A stretch of DNA of 64,000 nucleotides from Jacaranda mimosifolia. Taxonomy: Eukaryota; Streptophyta; Magnoliopsida; Lamiales; Bignoniaceae. The translations under genes and the position numbers were made by a program. Positions 22,195-35,857 of the stretch are shown here, piece by piece (the first letter of the stretch is position 1; each line of letters begins with the position of its first letter). The DNA is taken from contig CM032133.1 of NCBI GenBank assembly GCA_018894105.1, positions 14,150,501 through 14,214,500 of the forward strand, given 5' to 3'. The notes below the pieces were generated by a model that saw nothing but the letters and a program-made list of their open reading frames with translations, was not told the origin of the DNA and searched no databases.

Positions 22195-25058
22195 TGTAGC
22201 ACCCCTTCTCAGGACGACACCTAAGCTAAGGTACTACCAATTCAATCTCAATATTTTGCTCATAGCAACCAATAGGCCCATAAAGTTTCTCTTCAAATCC
22301 TTCAAGAAAGGCATAGTACTTTAACTTAACACGTTCTAGAAAAATAACCAAATACATAACATTAGCAAAATATATACAAGTTTAGGCCTTCATGACCATT
22401 CATGACCTATCAGAACATCTCAAAATCAACTTAGCATATATGGAAACCTATATACCCAGCCAAGAATCTAGTACATTTTAAAAATACATTCAAGCCTGAA
22501 GACCTTGTTCACCATCTTTACCTATTTGAAAGAAATCAAATAACAAAAGAGGATAAGTCATAAGGACTTAGTAAGCGAAAAGAGAAGAATAAGATTTAAA
22601 AAGAAGTTAATGAAGTACGACTATTGATGAACAATTTGATAGCAACAAGAAAGTCAGTATGAATAAACGATATACATAATACACATGTAATCAAATTTAA
22701 TAGGTTGTTGGTCATTCCATCCTTATTACTCCTAGATCAAATCATAATTTCGAGTACCAAGCATCGGTACCATTTAAACATGAATTTCCTTATCACTCCA
22801 TTACTCGAGCACTCAACTCGGCATGTAACAACTTGTTGTATGGCATGGTCGACCGCTTGCCGGATCTCGCCACTCACAGTTTGCTACCTGTAAGTCAGGA
22901 TCGTAAGTGGGTACTAGTCGGAAGACCTATCACCATCGGTCCATTCCACCCAACTGTCTTTCTGGACTAGCCTTGTGCCCAAACCCCCATGTGGCGTCCC
23001 TTCGGGTGATATTTGGCCCATAGTGTCCCATGGGTTAATATAATGTAATGCCAATAGATATAAGTTGCACTTTTAAACATTCAGTTGAACCAAGAATGTA
23101 TGCTGGCCAACAAGGCCGTTTAGGTTTCATAACATAAGGCAACCATGTATCATAACAGAACAACAGATCGACACGATTCCTTTAACAAATAACAAACTTG
23201 TAAGAAGCTAGCAAGTTTTGTGGGGACAATCGGCAAGGTTGTAGGGTACAAGAGACATAATTTTTACAAGGTAAAGAAAGTTCTGGGCACTAGAACAATC
23301 AGAAAATAGAATCGGTATCAAAGATAACCCTCACAGGGGTGTCCAACTCAGATAACAGAATCAAAGAGATCTTAACAGATTATGGATTTCAATAACAGTA
23401 CAGTCAGTTCGAAAATAGTAACCCTCACAGGGGTGTTTAAATCAAATAACGAATAACAAGTCGGATTCTAAACAAAACTCAGATTTTAAATAAAAAAAGT
23501 ACGGTACAAAATAGAAAACCCACACAAGGGCTTGTCACAAATAATAGATATTTAGAAAAGGTGCCAGATTGGCAGACCCTCACCTCCAAAATCCTCAAAA
23601 GGCAGCTACAGTCAATGGCCTATTGATTCGCAGTTTCTTACTCCTCGTCACCTAACCACGAGAGTGATTTACTTATCAAAACCCATATTCAACCAGGATA
23701 ACCTCCAATAATTAAAACTCTACCATTAATTGTCTAAGATTGATAACCACTCAATTTACTCGATATATGACTCCGTACGGAATTATCACTAAGAAATACT
23801 CTTAAAAATACGGCTACTTTACCATCGGTTATAGGTTCTTAATGATACAAGAAATAAATATAATCAATTTAATTCTATATCAGTATCCTAATTATTGTCA
23901 TTAAGGTCCAAATTTCCAAATTTAGGATTTTTTTCTAACTCAATTAACTCAATAATTTCCTAATTATCACATTTGATACAATTCTAGGGTCCAAAGCCTA
24001 ACATCAACCATACATCAGCCATTTCACTACCTAATACAAGTTTGAATTATTTATTCGAAGATACAAGAGCTGTGAGTGAATGAAAATGTATATAAACAAA
24101 AACCCTAATCTCAATACTAATCTTTACCCAGAAACACACAATTGAAGCCTAAAAATCATGATCCGATCGTACCACCATGACCACCGTGATGAGGAGAAGT
24201 TTCTGTCTGGGCGCTGCCGCGTCGCCCGCCACCAGTCGCTGGTTGCTACCATCTGCCGCCACCGAAAAATGTCAAGACCACCACCATTCGCTTCCTTTCT
24301 TCCTCATGAATCCAACTATGCCTTCAGTTTCCAGATTCAAGGTTGGGAGGCCCTCAATCGTGGCCCAAAAGTTTCAGCTTCACTTCTCAGCACCAGGCCT
24401 GTAACAGTCGTTTTAGCTACCGCCGCTGCTCTACTCCCCCATGAAAGGCTACTAGCTCATTCTCTACACCAAGGACTTTCAGAACCACCGTCCGGATTGT
24501 TCATCGGATGTCGGTCAGCCATTGATCGTGAGGTTAGTTTCCTGGGTCTTCAAACTATGGGGCTTCACCATCTGGGTTTGTGTACGTGTGGTGATGGTGT
24601 TGCTGGGGGTGGTGAGGGTAGATGGTTGGTGAGGTTGGGTGGTGGAAAAGCTACCGGAAAGGGTGTTGCTGGTGAGAGACAGAGTGAAGAGAGAAAGAAG
24701 AAAGATGTTGTGGAGAGGGTGAAGAAAATGAGGAAGGAATAGTGAAGGTGGTGATGAAATGAAGACACATCTCCACCTCATGCAATTCAATTTTTTATTT
24801 TTGCACTTTAGTCCTTAGCCTGTTAAGTTATTCAATTAAGCCTTTTGGTCAATTAAAATATCATCCTAGCCCTAGTTGACTAGAGGGGTTTCATGCAAAC
24901 CCCAAGGTTTTAAATTTTTGATCAATAAAGTTTACAAAAATTACTAATTGGCCCCAAAATTAAATAAAATAACAACAATATAAGGAATAATTAAATTTCA
25001 CAAAATTGAAAATAATAAAATTTAAATTCTATAAATCATAAAATTTCAGGGTGTTACA
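22195..25058 (-). mobile_element. Tekay-like solo LTR T3 (subfamily A)
   Basis: 2,864 bp, TGTAGC...GTTACA. It is flanked by ggttt (22190-22194) and gtttt (25059-25063), a one-mismatch 5-bp duplication. The dyad is at 22554-22570, and 'aaccctcacaggggt' motifs lie at 23329 and 23421. The block with 'cccatggcgtccc'-like words (22985-23035) and the 'ggccaacaaggccg' words (23106) are subfamily A features. The GC-rich tract 24150-24760 lies near the LTR's 5' end. It yields a 194-codon plus-strand frame and shorter minus-strand frames, and I do not regard any of these as genes. No internal region flanks it, so it is a solo LTR left by LTR-LTR recombination. Confidence 0.9.
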
Positions 25059-25235
25059 GTTTTGTACTCATCTAATTGTGCAATTTTTGCCAAATGTCAA
25101 ACACTTAGAATTTTGAGTATTTTTATTCAATTAAAAAAGGCTCAAAATGATATGATTGATCTTATTTCTAATTTTCTTTTATCCGAAATTCAAAATGTAT
25201 TTGGTAATACTTTATATTGTCTTTATCTAGCAGAG
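25059..25235 (-). mobile_element. H-family terminal fragment
   Basis: It contains the H-family 3'-end phrases in reverse orientation: 'aattgtgcaatttttgcc', 'cacttagaattttgag' and the 'ttatttctaattttctttt' block. These match 40010-40200 and the reverse of 33290-33480. It is a short truncated copy on the far side of T3 from H1. Confidence 0.6.
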
Positions 25236-25893
25236 GATTGATATTATCTATATGGTATTATATATATTGACGAGATAATGCCAAAGATGTTTAAATGTAT
25301 TAAAATTCTAATACTTTATATACATAAATACAATTTAAAAAATAAAAACACATCCAAGTCTCAAATAACTCTCATTCAATATTTCAATTTCACATCTTGA
25401 AGAAGAGAAATTACTAAGTATATCCATAAGAATTTTTCTATGTAAATAAAGAAAAAGATTTTGCTATTTAGTTATATTCGTCCATTGATTTTGTTGTTCA
25501 AGTTTTAATTGTATGTTTTGTTCGTTATATGAAATTGATTGACTTTAGGTATTAATGTAATTTATGTGCAGGATAGAGGGAATACTAAGAGAATCAAGAA
25601 AAATATTGAATATCTGCGATTGGTTTACAACAAAATCACAATGTTTGTTCTTTTTTATTATTTAAAGATATTATCTTTTGACATATTTAATATATGAGCT
25701 TTGTGGAATAGATAATTTACTCAATTGTGATAATATTTTTTTTATTAATTAAACATCATATTTAGTGATGTTCGTTCACTTTATGATTATTCACTTTATT
25801 GAAATAATCAAGAAAAAAATTATTTAAATATTAATATATGTAAATAAATGGGGATTTTTTTTTTTGTGTGTGTGTGTGTGTGTGTATATATAT
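25236..25893. other. Unassigned AT-rich DNA ending in a (TG)n/(TA)n run
   Basis: No coding or element signal. A poly-T, (TG)n and (TA)n run at 25855-25893 directly abuts Tekay LTR T4. Confidence 0.5.
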
Positions 25894-26794
25894 TGTAGCG
25901 CCCCCTCTCGAGATAGCACCTAAACTGAGGCGCTAATTTAGACCCATAAAAATTTCACAATTTCCCAATATAACATCAGCAAAAATATAGCCTTATAGCC
26001 GACTTAACCCAAATGCGGAAGCAATATCAGAGTGCTTAAAATACCATCATAAAAAGGTTCAACAGCATCCAAGCCAAAAGGTTGCTACTAGTATCGAGAT
26101 TCAGAATTTACATCCATAAGTATAACAGTATTCATGACATATTACAACATCTCTTAAAAACATCCCAAACTCAGTAAATTATACTTATATAAAACAAGCT
26201 CCAAAATAAACCTCTCTACACGGTTCATCAATCCTCAAAATCTCTTGTCTCATACCTATCTGAGTAAAAATGAAGAATATACGAGGGTGAGTCATAAAGA
26301 CTCAGTGAGGATAGTGTAAGCAATGCATAACCAATCTAAAAATATAAGGTACACAAATAATGATCAATGATTTCTCAGTATAAGAATGATAAGTCACAGC
26401 AAGAAGGAACATCGAGAAACAAAGTTAATAACAATTGCTAGATCAGAAACTGTGATCGTCGGCTTTACGGCCTGTTCATCTGAACCGATCCTGCTTGGGA
26501 GGTTTAGGGACATCTTAACCAATCACAGTCGGGAGGGATCATCTCAACCAATCCTGCTCGGGAGGTTTAGGGGCATCTCAACCGATCACGGTCGGGAGGC
26601 ATAAAAGTGGCTCGTTTGCCCAGAACAACAGTTCGATCTAGACTGGGATACCACTCCAGCCTTATTGCTCTATGAGTAGAATGGAATTACAAGAATAGCA
26701 AACCCTACACATATGCAAGTCAATGGATTGAAAAAAACATGCATATCGGAACATCATTGTGCCTCCATAACAGTTCAATAACCGTTCAGTTCAA

Positions 26795-26945
26795 TAGCTT
26801 GAGCATGACAGCTCGGCAATCACATTAGCTCAAGCATAACAGCTTAGCAATCACAATAGCTCAAGCATGACAGCTTGGCAATCACACTAGCTCAAGCATA
26901 ACAACTTGGCAATCACAATAGCTCAAGCATAACAACTTGTCAAGG
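26795..26945. repeat. 31-bp tandem repeat in T4
   Basis: Five units of about 31 bp with the core agctcaagcataacagcttg, differing mainly at cttgg/ctcgg/cttag. A three-unit version lies in T2 at 17205-17290. Confidence 0.85.
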
Positions 26946-27229
26946 CACTCGGCCTGACTGTTCTCCTGTACACATATCTTTCAATTCGGTAGTTCAATCA
27001 ATAAGTTACCAACATGGCAGAACAATGAACTTTACAAAATGATTTCCAACGATGCCGTCATGGCAGATCACAAGACCAAGTACAGGTTCACTTTGATGAA
27101 TAACATACGAATGAGGAAATGTTCAAGGAGAAAATAGTAATCAATTGATTGATTCAATCAGTATCGATACATGATTAACTCAATAAGATTCACGGGTTCA
27201 ATGATTAACGACAACAGTATCAGTAGCTA

Positions 27230-28295
27230 GACAATAGAACCTTACAGGGTCCAAAAACCAACAATTACGATAACAGGATTCAAGACAATAGAACCACACA
27301 AGGTTCAGATAACAACAATAATGATATCAGGAATCAAGACAATAGAACCACTCAAGGTTCAGATATCAACAATAACGATATCAGGAATCAAGACAATAGA
27401 ACCACACAGGGTTCAGATAACAACAATAATGATATCAGGAATCAAGACAATAGAACCACTCAAGGTTCAGATATCAACAATAACGATATCAGGAATCAAG
27501 ACAATAGAACCACACAAGGTTTAGATAACAACAATAAACAATAACGAGAATCAAGAATCAATAGAACCTCACAGGGTTCAGATAGCAACAATAAATGATT
27601 ACGAGAATTAAGAATCAATAGAACCTCACAGGTTCAGATAGCCAGATCAAGACAATAGAACCTCACAGGTTCAAATAGCAATAATAAATGATTACGAGAA
27701 TTAAGATAATAGAACCTTACAGGGTTCAGATAGCAACAATAAATGATTAGAGCAATAATAAACGATTACTAGAATCAAGCAATAGAACCTTACAGGGTTC
27801 AGATAGCAACAATAAACGATTACGAGAATCAAGACAATAGAACCTTATAGGGTTCAGATAGTAACAGTAAGCGATAACAAGATTTAGGACAAGAGAACCT
27901 TATAGGGTTCAGATAACAATAATGACTATAACAAGATTCAAGAATCAATAGAACCACAAAGGGTTCAGGAATCAACAATAACATTGCTTTACTCAAACAA
28001 GTACCAAAGTGGTAGATCCTGACAGAGATAATAGTAATCAATAGAGTACGATAAACAAAGCAATACCAACCCTCACAGGGGTTTATCAAAGAGACAATAG
28101 GTCCAAAGGTTTGCCAGATTGGAGAATCCTCACAGGGTTCAGATAACAAGAATCAAGACAATAGAACCTCATAGGTTTAGATAGCAACAATAACGATAAC
28201 GAGAATCAAGATAATAGAACCTTACATGGTTCAGATAGCAACAATAAACGATAACGAGAATCAATAATCAATAGAACCTCACAGGGTTTAGAATC
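27230..28295. repeat. 54-bp minisatellite in T4 LTR
   Basis: About 17 occurrences of a unit built from 'caatagaacc(t/a)cacagg' and 'gttcagatarcaacaataa'. The first block (27283-27535) is regular at 54 bp. It alternates two unit types (ccactcaagg / ccacacaagg), which gives a 108-bp higher-order period. Because 54 is a multiple of three, a frame at 27321-27524 shows an 18-residue repeat, which is an artefact. Later units are degenerate and interrupted at 27990-28130. Each unit has a quasi-palindrome GAACCYYACAGGGTTC. It is not a CRISPR array, since the spacers are themselves repeats. Confidence 0.9.
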
Positions 28296-29698
28296 AACAA
28301 TCACATTACTTTACTCAAACAAGTACCAAAGCGGTAGATCCTCACCTTAATCAGTCAATCAGTGCAGTCAGACTCTACTGATCCTCAACGTCAAATCCTC
28401 CATCACCTATTCAAAAGGTAACCTTTTATTAAAATCCATGTTCCATCCTAACAATCACTAACACTTAGAATCATATCAACAGTAACCCCAAGTCTAAATG
28501 ATTATCCTATTGATATGCATTTAAAGGTTTGTTTCGATACTACTGCTCTAAAATACTAGTAATATCGGATATAGATGTATATAGGTTCGCTTATATATAT
28601 ATAGTATATATCGATCTTCAATATTAATCATAATAATTCAATTGTCAGTAAACGTCCAAACTTTTGTCGATTAATCTTGATGACATAAAAATGAGGGTTT
28701 CTACACTTAGTATGCTATATAACCTATAGTTACATGAAATAATACCATTATGGATTTACTAGGCCTATTTAATCAGTCAAAGTTGTTTTAATCTAATGCA
28801 TGAGTGTTCTGATCGACCAAGACCATCATAATATACGAAAATACATAGTTTCACGAAGATCAGAACGTCTAAATGTATACATGCAAATACATACATGAGA
28901 ATAGCATTATACACCAATATCTCACTAACGAAGGGGAATCTTCACGATCAGATCGCGTGCATGTGACCACCACAACGAGGTGAAGATTCTGCCCTGTCAC
29001 TGCCACCGCACCGCCGCCACCAGTCGCCACCGTCTACCGTCACCGTAAAATGAGATAGCGTCACCCACAAAATCCTCTTGCCGAGAGCTTTCCAACGGTA
29101 CCCTTGGTTTCCAATTTAGCCGCCAGAAAACCCCTTAAAATCCACCCCGAAGTCTTCACAGTTCGAAGCTCCGCCGCCAGTTTTCGCCGTCTCCGCCATG
29201 CAATGGTACCACCATGTTCACCTAGTCAAGAACTAGCTAAACCACCCCTTAGTTGCTCCGTTTGATGCCGAAAAAATGGTAACCCAGTTGCTCACCTTGA
29301 AGGGAATTTCGGCCGTTCTCCGTCGCTCAACTCCGGTAGTCTGCCGCCGTGTGTGGTGGTGCAGGTGAAGTCCTGGAGGTGAGGGGAGTGGGTTTGGGTG
29401 GTTTGTTTGGTGGAGAATGGCTCGCCAGTGGTGGTTGGGTTGGCCGCAGGAAGAAGGAGAAAGAAGAAAAAGAAAAGAAAAGTAGAGAAGGAAGAAGAAA
29501 ATGCTGCTGCCCATTTTTATCAAATTCAATTTCTGCATTTTGCAATTTAGTCCCTAGGAAACTTAAGTCATGCAATTGAGTATATAAAATTATACTTTTA
29601 ACCACAAAATTGTAAAATAATTAATAAATAAATTCAATAATTTCAAATATTAATAATATACATATAACTGAAATCATAAAAATTCCTGGGGTGTTACA

Positions 29699-30805
29699 TA
29701 TATCAATGAAACTTGGTGATTCTAATTAAGTTTTCATAAAGATATTTACTTGAGTATAGAGTGACTAAGGATGATGAGCAGTAATACTAGAGTATTTAGT
29801 GACTAAAAAATGATGAGCAGTAGCAAGTAGGTGGATTTTTTTATCCTTAGAACTAACTTTAAGCATACTATTATTAATTTATTTGAAAAATATAATTTTT
29901 TTATTTATATTTTATATCAATTTAATTTTAAATATAAATAATTACTTTAATTAATATTATAACAAGCATGTGGTCGGTGTGATGCATTGAAAATAATTTT
30001 AATATTGAAATAATTTTAAAAGTGCTGTACCGTGCACCACTCGTTCAAACATGTTCAGTGTTCTGCTGAATTTGAATTGCATCATATTATCAATAAATAA
30101 TTAACTTGATTGTTAGTAAACCACGCACAATTGATATTCAAAATACTATTCATAATTAATAACTTGCCTGCCTCTCTGCTAATACATAGAGTGAAGGCGC
30201 TAGTACTCTGAAATTAAATAAACTCATTTGTACAATTAATTTATTGTGTTTTTACAAATAAAACATTACAGTTTTTTTATTTAATTTATGAAATATTGTT
30301 ATCTTTTTAAAATTATTATTTCAAATAACTAAATGATAATGCTGCATAATATCTACTGATCTATTTCTACTTTACGTATAACTATAGCTATAACCGATGT
30401 CAACTCAGAGTATACAAATATTTTAAAAAAAATATAAAGTATTTGAATAATTTTTATAAAATATTAATTTTTAAAATAATGCAATCTCATAATTAGAACT
30501 ATTAGATTAATTAAATTTTGAAATAAATAATGATTTATTTTTCATATCTAATGCAATTTTCTTTTTCCATCTTAAGAATTAGAGATATTTTAGTTGGATT
30601 CTTTAAAGAAAAAATTTTTAAATTATTCATACGTGTGCAACATGCTCATGATTTGAAAAGTCGCGATATTTTAACTCATTAAATATTTGTCAATTTTTTA
30701 AATTAAAAAAATATATATTTCAAATGATTCCATAAAAACAAAATTTTCTTTTCAAAGCATTTAATAGGAAAAGAAATTCTAATATCACATTAATTGTACT
30801 GATTA
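29699..30805. other. Unassigned AT-rich stretch
   Basis: It contains a short direct duplication around 29755-29825 ('agtgactaa...gatgagcagta' twice). Otherwise no coding, RNA or element signal is visible. Confidence 0.4.
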
Positions 30806-30807
30806 TC

Positions 30808-33535
30808 TATACTATTATACTAGCATCATCCCCATGCTATGTATGGATTCTTTAAAATTACAATATATTTAAATATGACTAAAAATAAAAATGTCACAAA
30901 AATAGTCAAGTAATTAGTAAAATTAAATATTACTTCAAAAAATAGTCAAGTAAAATTAAATTTAAAATTTTAAAATTTAGTATTTAAAAGCTTGGAACAT
31001 ATAAAAAAAATCTCATATACATGAAATCATAAAAAATAAATTTTAAGACTATTTAGTGAGAAGTTAAAAAAATTCAAAACTTTCGAAGTTAAAATTTTAT
31101 GAATATAATTATATACAAAAGAAGAAAAATGTAACGAAAACTTAGCAGATAGTTGCATTAAAAAATAAAAATATATGAGAAGAATATAGACACAAGATTG
31201 ATCGCTTAAAAGAACGTTGTTTGGAAAAACTTAAAATTATAATATTTCAAAATTACTTTAAACTTCAAAGACAATGAGTATACATTAAGTTAAAACTTGA
31301 TATACAAAGAATTAGATAATATATTAGCTCCCAAGAATTTAAAAAATCTTATTTATTTTAAATTTTTTGTTAAAAATCAATTAAGCCAAGACAAAATTAT
31401 GATAGTAAAGATAAAAAAATTAAAAATTAAAATAAATATATAAAATAATTATAAAGTTAAAATAAATATTAGTGTATAAGTTAATGGAAATCTTTTAATT
31501 TGACTCATAGCTTAGTTATCGAATAATTAAGTGAAGAAAAAAGTGATATTAGTAACAAAAAATTAAAATTATAGTAAATTAATAATGTAATTATAAACTC
31601 AAAACTGATTTTAAAATATAAATTAGTGACAGGATAGGAGGATGAAATTAGAATGTAAAATAACATATGGAAAAAATAAATTATTATGGTCATTCTCATT
31701 TTTTTTTTCTCGTATAAATGCAATTGGATCTTCATATTATATTTCACAAATAGTAGGAAAAAAAGTGAATAACAAAAAAAGTTGTTATTCTTTCAAATAA
31801 TAAAAATTTGAAAAATATAAAAATAAAAAAATAAAATTAGATATATACTTTGATGGATAAAATAATTATTGCCCAATGTTATAAACTAAAAAATTAGTGG
31901 GTGTATTTTTTATTGAAATAATCATCTCATAATTATTTCAAATAGGTAAAAGAAGATCTGAGAATATATATTGATGAATTAATTAGTATATAGAATTTTT
32001 AAAAAGATTTCAAATTATACATACATAATTACATTATATAAATAAAAAATAAAAATTAAATGGCATATATTTAAAATTATAAATATTAAAATAATGAAAC
32101 AAATTTTAAAAATATTAAGACTAAAGAATAGATCTCATCCTATAAATTTATAAACTTACATGAACCAAAAAGATATATATATATATATATATATACAGAG
32201 AGAGAGAGAGAGAATTTAAAACTAAATTACAAAATTTAACAAATAAATTAATAACTTGATTCAAAGAATGAGTAAAAACATACTCAATGTATAACAATTT
32301 AAATAAAATAAAAATTAAATGACAAAATTTATCAATAACTGTAGAAAAAAAAATGCAACTAATAAAAATGAAACAAAATTAAAAAATTTTAAGAGCAATT
32401 AATATATCTCATCTTGTAAAATTATAAAATTAAGTGAACAAAAAGAAAATTTAAAAATAAAAAATAAATAAATGAAATTGATAACTTAAACTAAGTAATA
32501 AACAAATATAGATATATATATATATATATATAAGTTCACAAATTTAATATCAATAAAAGCTAAATGATAGATGTTATTTATGGTTAAAAAGAAAATTATA
32601 GTATTAAAATCTAAAAAACCTCTTCCATCATGTAACATACATGGAAAATAAATGAAATAAAAAAATAAACTATAAAATCAAACAAACATAAACAATTAGA
32701 AGAAAATTATAGTATCAAAATCCAAAAAATCTCTTCCATCATATAACATACTTAAAATTAAAAAAAAAATGAAATAGAAGAAGTGAACAATAAAATCCAA
32801 CAAACAATAAAAAATTTGAAAAATGAAATAGAGAGACATACCAAGAGATAGATGGGGGGAAAAATCTGAAAATAAAGAAGCACATAAAGAATATAGTGAA
32901 AAAAAATTAGAAACTAAAAATATTAATAAAATGACTTTCGAAACACTATATATATAGTAGTATATATATAAATTAGTTATTAAAAATAAGAGAAAAAATA
33001 TGAAAAAACTTATCAAACTATAAAGTTCGAATGATCAAGGAATCTACCAAGTATTAAGAGTAAGGATGAAATAGATTTTGTAGATAAAATACAATCATTT
33101 TTTGGTATTAGAGATAAGTAAAGAATAATTTATTCTAATCATAAAAATAATTTCAAAATTTTAGATATCTTTGAAAGGAATAAATAATATCAAATTTAAT
33201 AACCAAACATTAGTTTTTAAATTAATTAAAAAACTCAAAATTATAAGAATTCAGAATTTTGAATTTCGAATGATAGATAATAGTATATCAGATAGATATA
33301 TTTTAAATTTCGAATGAAAGAAAATTAGAGATAAGATACAATTATATCGATTAGAGATAATAATCAACAACCAATGAAATTTTTTTAATTAAATTAAGAA
33401 ATTCAAAATTTTAAGAATTTGCCATTTGGCCAAAATTATACAATTAGAATCAAAATTGCACAATTATGGATCCCACACCACTGGCTTAAACTCTAGCTTA
33501 ATGCTCTTATTCAAAAGGGGAAAGGGGTCAACACT
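30808..33535 (+). mobile_element. Helitron-like element H2 (non-autonomous, nearly uninterrupted copy)
   Basis: The 5' end reads tctatactattatactagca, then the dyad region 'ccccatgctatgtatgg'. This is the form of plant Helitron 5' termini (TC start, nearby CCCGTGCTATGCACGG). The body is about 2.7 kb of AT-rich non-coding DNA homologous to H1 (reverse) and H3. The 3' end is uncertain. A CAACA-c-TGTTG hairpin at about 33523-33533 is followed by 'tgctatatataactag', which is where X1 begins. No helicase coding remains, so it would have moved only in trans. The minus-strand frames at 31505 and 32696 are AT-rich chance. Confidence 0.6.
32173..32213. repeat. (AT)n(GA)n compound microsatellite
   Basis: An AT run followed directly by a GA run, inside H2. 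H1 has a CT-rich tract in the matching place (9557-9578), so it is an ancestral feature of the family. Confidence 0.9.
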
Positions 33536-35655
33536 GTTGTGCTATATATAACTAGCATATACCCGGTGCAATGCACAAAAAGTTATTATATGATTGAATA
33601 ATTTATTTTATAATAATATAATAATCCATCTCACATAAACATTTTTACTTATAATAATTCATTAAAATATTATAGATTGATTATGTCAGATCAAAAAATT
33701 TGACTGAAAGTAAGTATCCATCTAATTATTTGTAATTTTTATATTCTAATTATAAAAGAAACTTATAAGAGATTTGTAACACCCCTAAAATTCAGAATTT
33801 TGGAAAAATGGGAATTAGGAAAAACAAGATTTTGATTGGTTGAATTTTATGGCTCAAAAAATAGAAGTAAAGGACTTAATTGCATGAAGATTGAAATTTT
33901 TGGAGTCAGATTTACAATTTCAGAAAACCTGATTGAGCACTTTTTGAAAATATTGGAGTTTGCACGAAAGAATTTTGGTCAATGGGGTCAAAGCCCTATT
34001 TTTCAATAATTGCAAGGACTTAATTGAGTTTTTTTTTTTGGTTCAAATCTGAAAATTAAAAAAAAAAATCAGTTTATAAAAAATGACATTTGCCATTTTA
34101 CCCCATCTCCTTTTTCTTCATCTTCTCCAGCGACACCACCCTCCACTTTGACGATCTTCTCCGGCAGTCAGAATTTTCCCAAACTAAACTAATTAAACTC
34201 TTCCCCACACTCCCAACTACGCTCGCACACCACATGCACGGCGGTACGGGCAGTGAGTCATTGAAAATAGGAAGTTGAAACTCGACAGCAGCGAACTTGA
34301 CAGACAACAGTGGAACTGTGGCTGAAACTCATTTCTGGGCAGTGATTTCGGAAGCTCTCTGTGTGAGACGCTAAAAACACCCTTGCATGCAAGTTTGATG
34401 CAGCGGCAGCAATGAAAAATAGTGAACTGAGGATGGAGGTGAGAGAGACCCAATTGAAATTTGAGCTCGATTGAAGGTAATTTTGGCTGTAGAACTTGAA
34501 ATTAGTGGTGGCATTAGACTCAGGAGGTTGAGAGGAGCACTCTAGTGGTGACGTTAATCTACTCCGGCGGCGGTGGCGGTGGAGAGCCAGTTTTACCTCC
34601 TTGACACAACGAATGCATCCGTGTATTTAGTTTGTGGTTTTGGAACTCCAGTGGCCAATCTTGGAATTTAGTTGGTTGTACCTTGATATATATATATGTA
34701 TATATTGTACTAAGGATTACATAATGTAAGACTAAGTGGTATTTGATTAGGATGATGATATGATAATGACTTTGTAATTAAGAATGAGATATCATGCTAT
34801 TTTTGGAATAGATATAGACCATCATGGCTTATTCTAGAATAGTTGATTCACTGAGGTACTTTATGTATATACTACCTATTGAATCTATATAATCGTGTTG
34901 ATCAATAAGTTAGTAATGTTAGAATGCTTATGATGCAATTCTAGAAGGCTATTAGAGATGAATAGGAATTTGACTATGGAAATACCCTTTTGTTCAGGTG
35001 ACGACAAAGTGGGTCCTACTGACCAGTATGATTGCTAATTGTGGTTGCTATATCTGAGAACTACAAAGGTAAAGGTCCAACCTCCTGGGTGTTTATTTTT
35101 GTATGCCCTGTGAGGGTCTCCCACTTTGGGTTATTGTTTTGATTACAACTATTCATTAATTGTTGAACCCTATGAGGGTCTGTCATTATGGCCTCGATTA
35201 TACTTATCTATTTTTGTGGAATGACCCTTGTAAAGGTTCCTGTTTCTGATTGTATTCTGTTTTGTTGAAATCTGAGATTTGTTGAATTATTGATTGATAT
35301 TTGTTATCTGAATTATACACCCCTGTGCAGGTTATTGTCTATTACTGATTCTGAATTCTATCCGTTCTGGCACCAAAAATTCTTTCATGTTATCTGTATC
35401 GCTCTACTGCTTGTTTCTTGATATGTCTTGTTCTGACTGAAGAACAACCTAGAATATCTTGTCTGTTATCTATTCGATATGTTATCTATTACTGTCTAAT
35501 ATTTGTTCTGTTTTGTTTTGTTATCTGTTACCTTGTCCTCACTTCTATACTGTTCTGAATTGTCTATACTATTATCTATTCAATCTGCTATCCAACTGTC
35601 TGTTATTTGTTTGATCAGTTATTTGACTATATGTTATCTATCTATACTGTTATTT

Positions 35656-35857
35656 CAGGACATTAATCCCTGCTATGTGAGCATGGGATAAGCCGTAAGC
35701 CTTAGGACGTTAATCCCTTATGTGTGAGCATGGGATAAGCCGTAAGCCTTGAATTTATGTTTAAGTAACGAGACATTAATCCCATCTGTGTGCCTGGGAT
35801 AAGCCGTAAGCCATGGACGTTAATCCTGCTAGGTGCATGGGATAAGCCGTAAGCCCA
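35656..35857. repeat. Four-unit ~45-60 bp repeat in T5
   Basis: Each unit has 'ggac(a/g)ttaatccc' and ends 'gggataagccgtaagcc'. The spacing is irregular (about 47, 65 and 43 bp). This is the T5 counterpart of the repeat modules in T2 and T4, with different unit sequence. Confidence 0.85.

Larger units (their letters stand above)
25894..29698 (-). mobile_element. Tekay-like solo LTR T4 (subfamily B), expanded
   Basis: 3,805 bp, TGTAGC...GTTACA, flanked by TATAT on both sides (25889-25893 and 29699-29703). The duplication lies in TA-rich sequence, so it is only moderately informative. The dyad is at 26288-26304. Subfamily B modules are present: 'gggaggtttaggg' units (26498-26600), a 31-bp array (26795-26945) and a 54-bp array (27230-28295). 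The array makes this the longest LTR in the window. The GC-rich tract 28930-29460 near the LTR 5' end gives overlapping chance frames on both strands. There is no internal region, so it is a solo LTR. Confidence 0.88.

Noticed and set aside
24158..24742. 194-codon plus-strand open reading frame, the longest in the window
   Set aside because: It lies antisense in the GC-rich tract of Tekay LTR T3, has no domain, and low-complexity R/G/K-rich ends. Equivalent tracts in other LTRs do not keep the frame.
27230..28295. Regular short repeats that could be mistaken for a CRISPR array or a repeat protein
   Set aside because: Spacers are themselves repeats, the setting is a plant LTR, and the 18-residue periodic frame is only a result of the 54-bp unit length.
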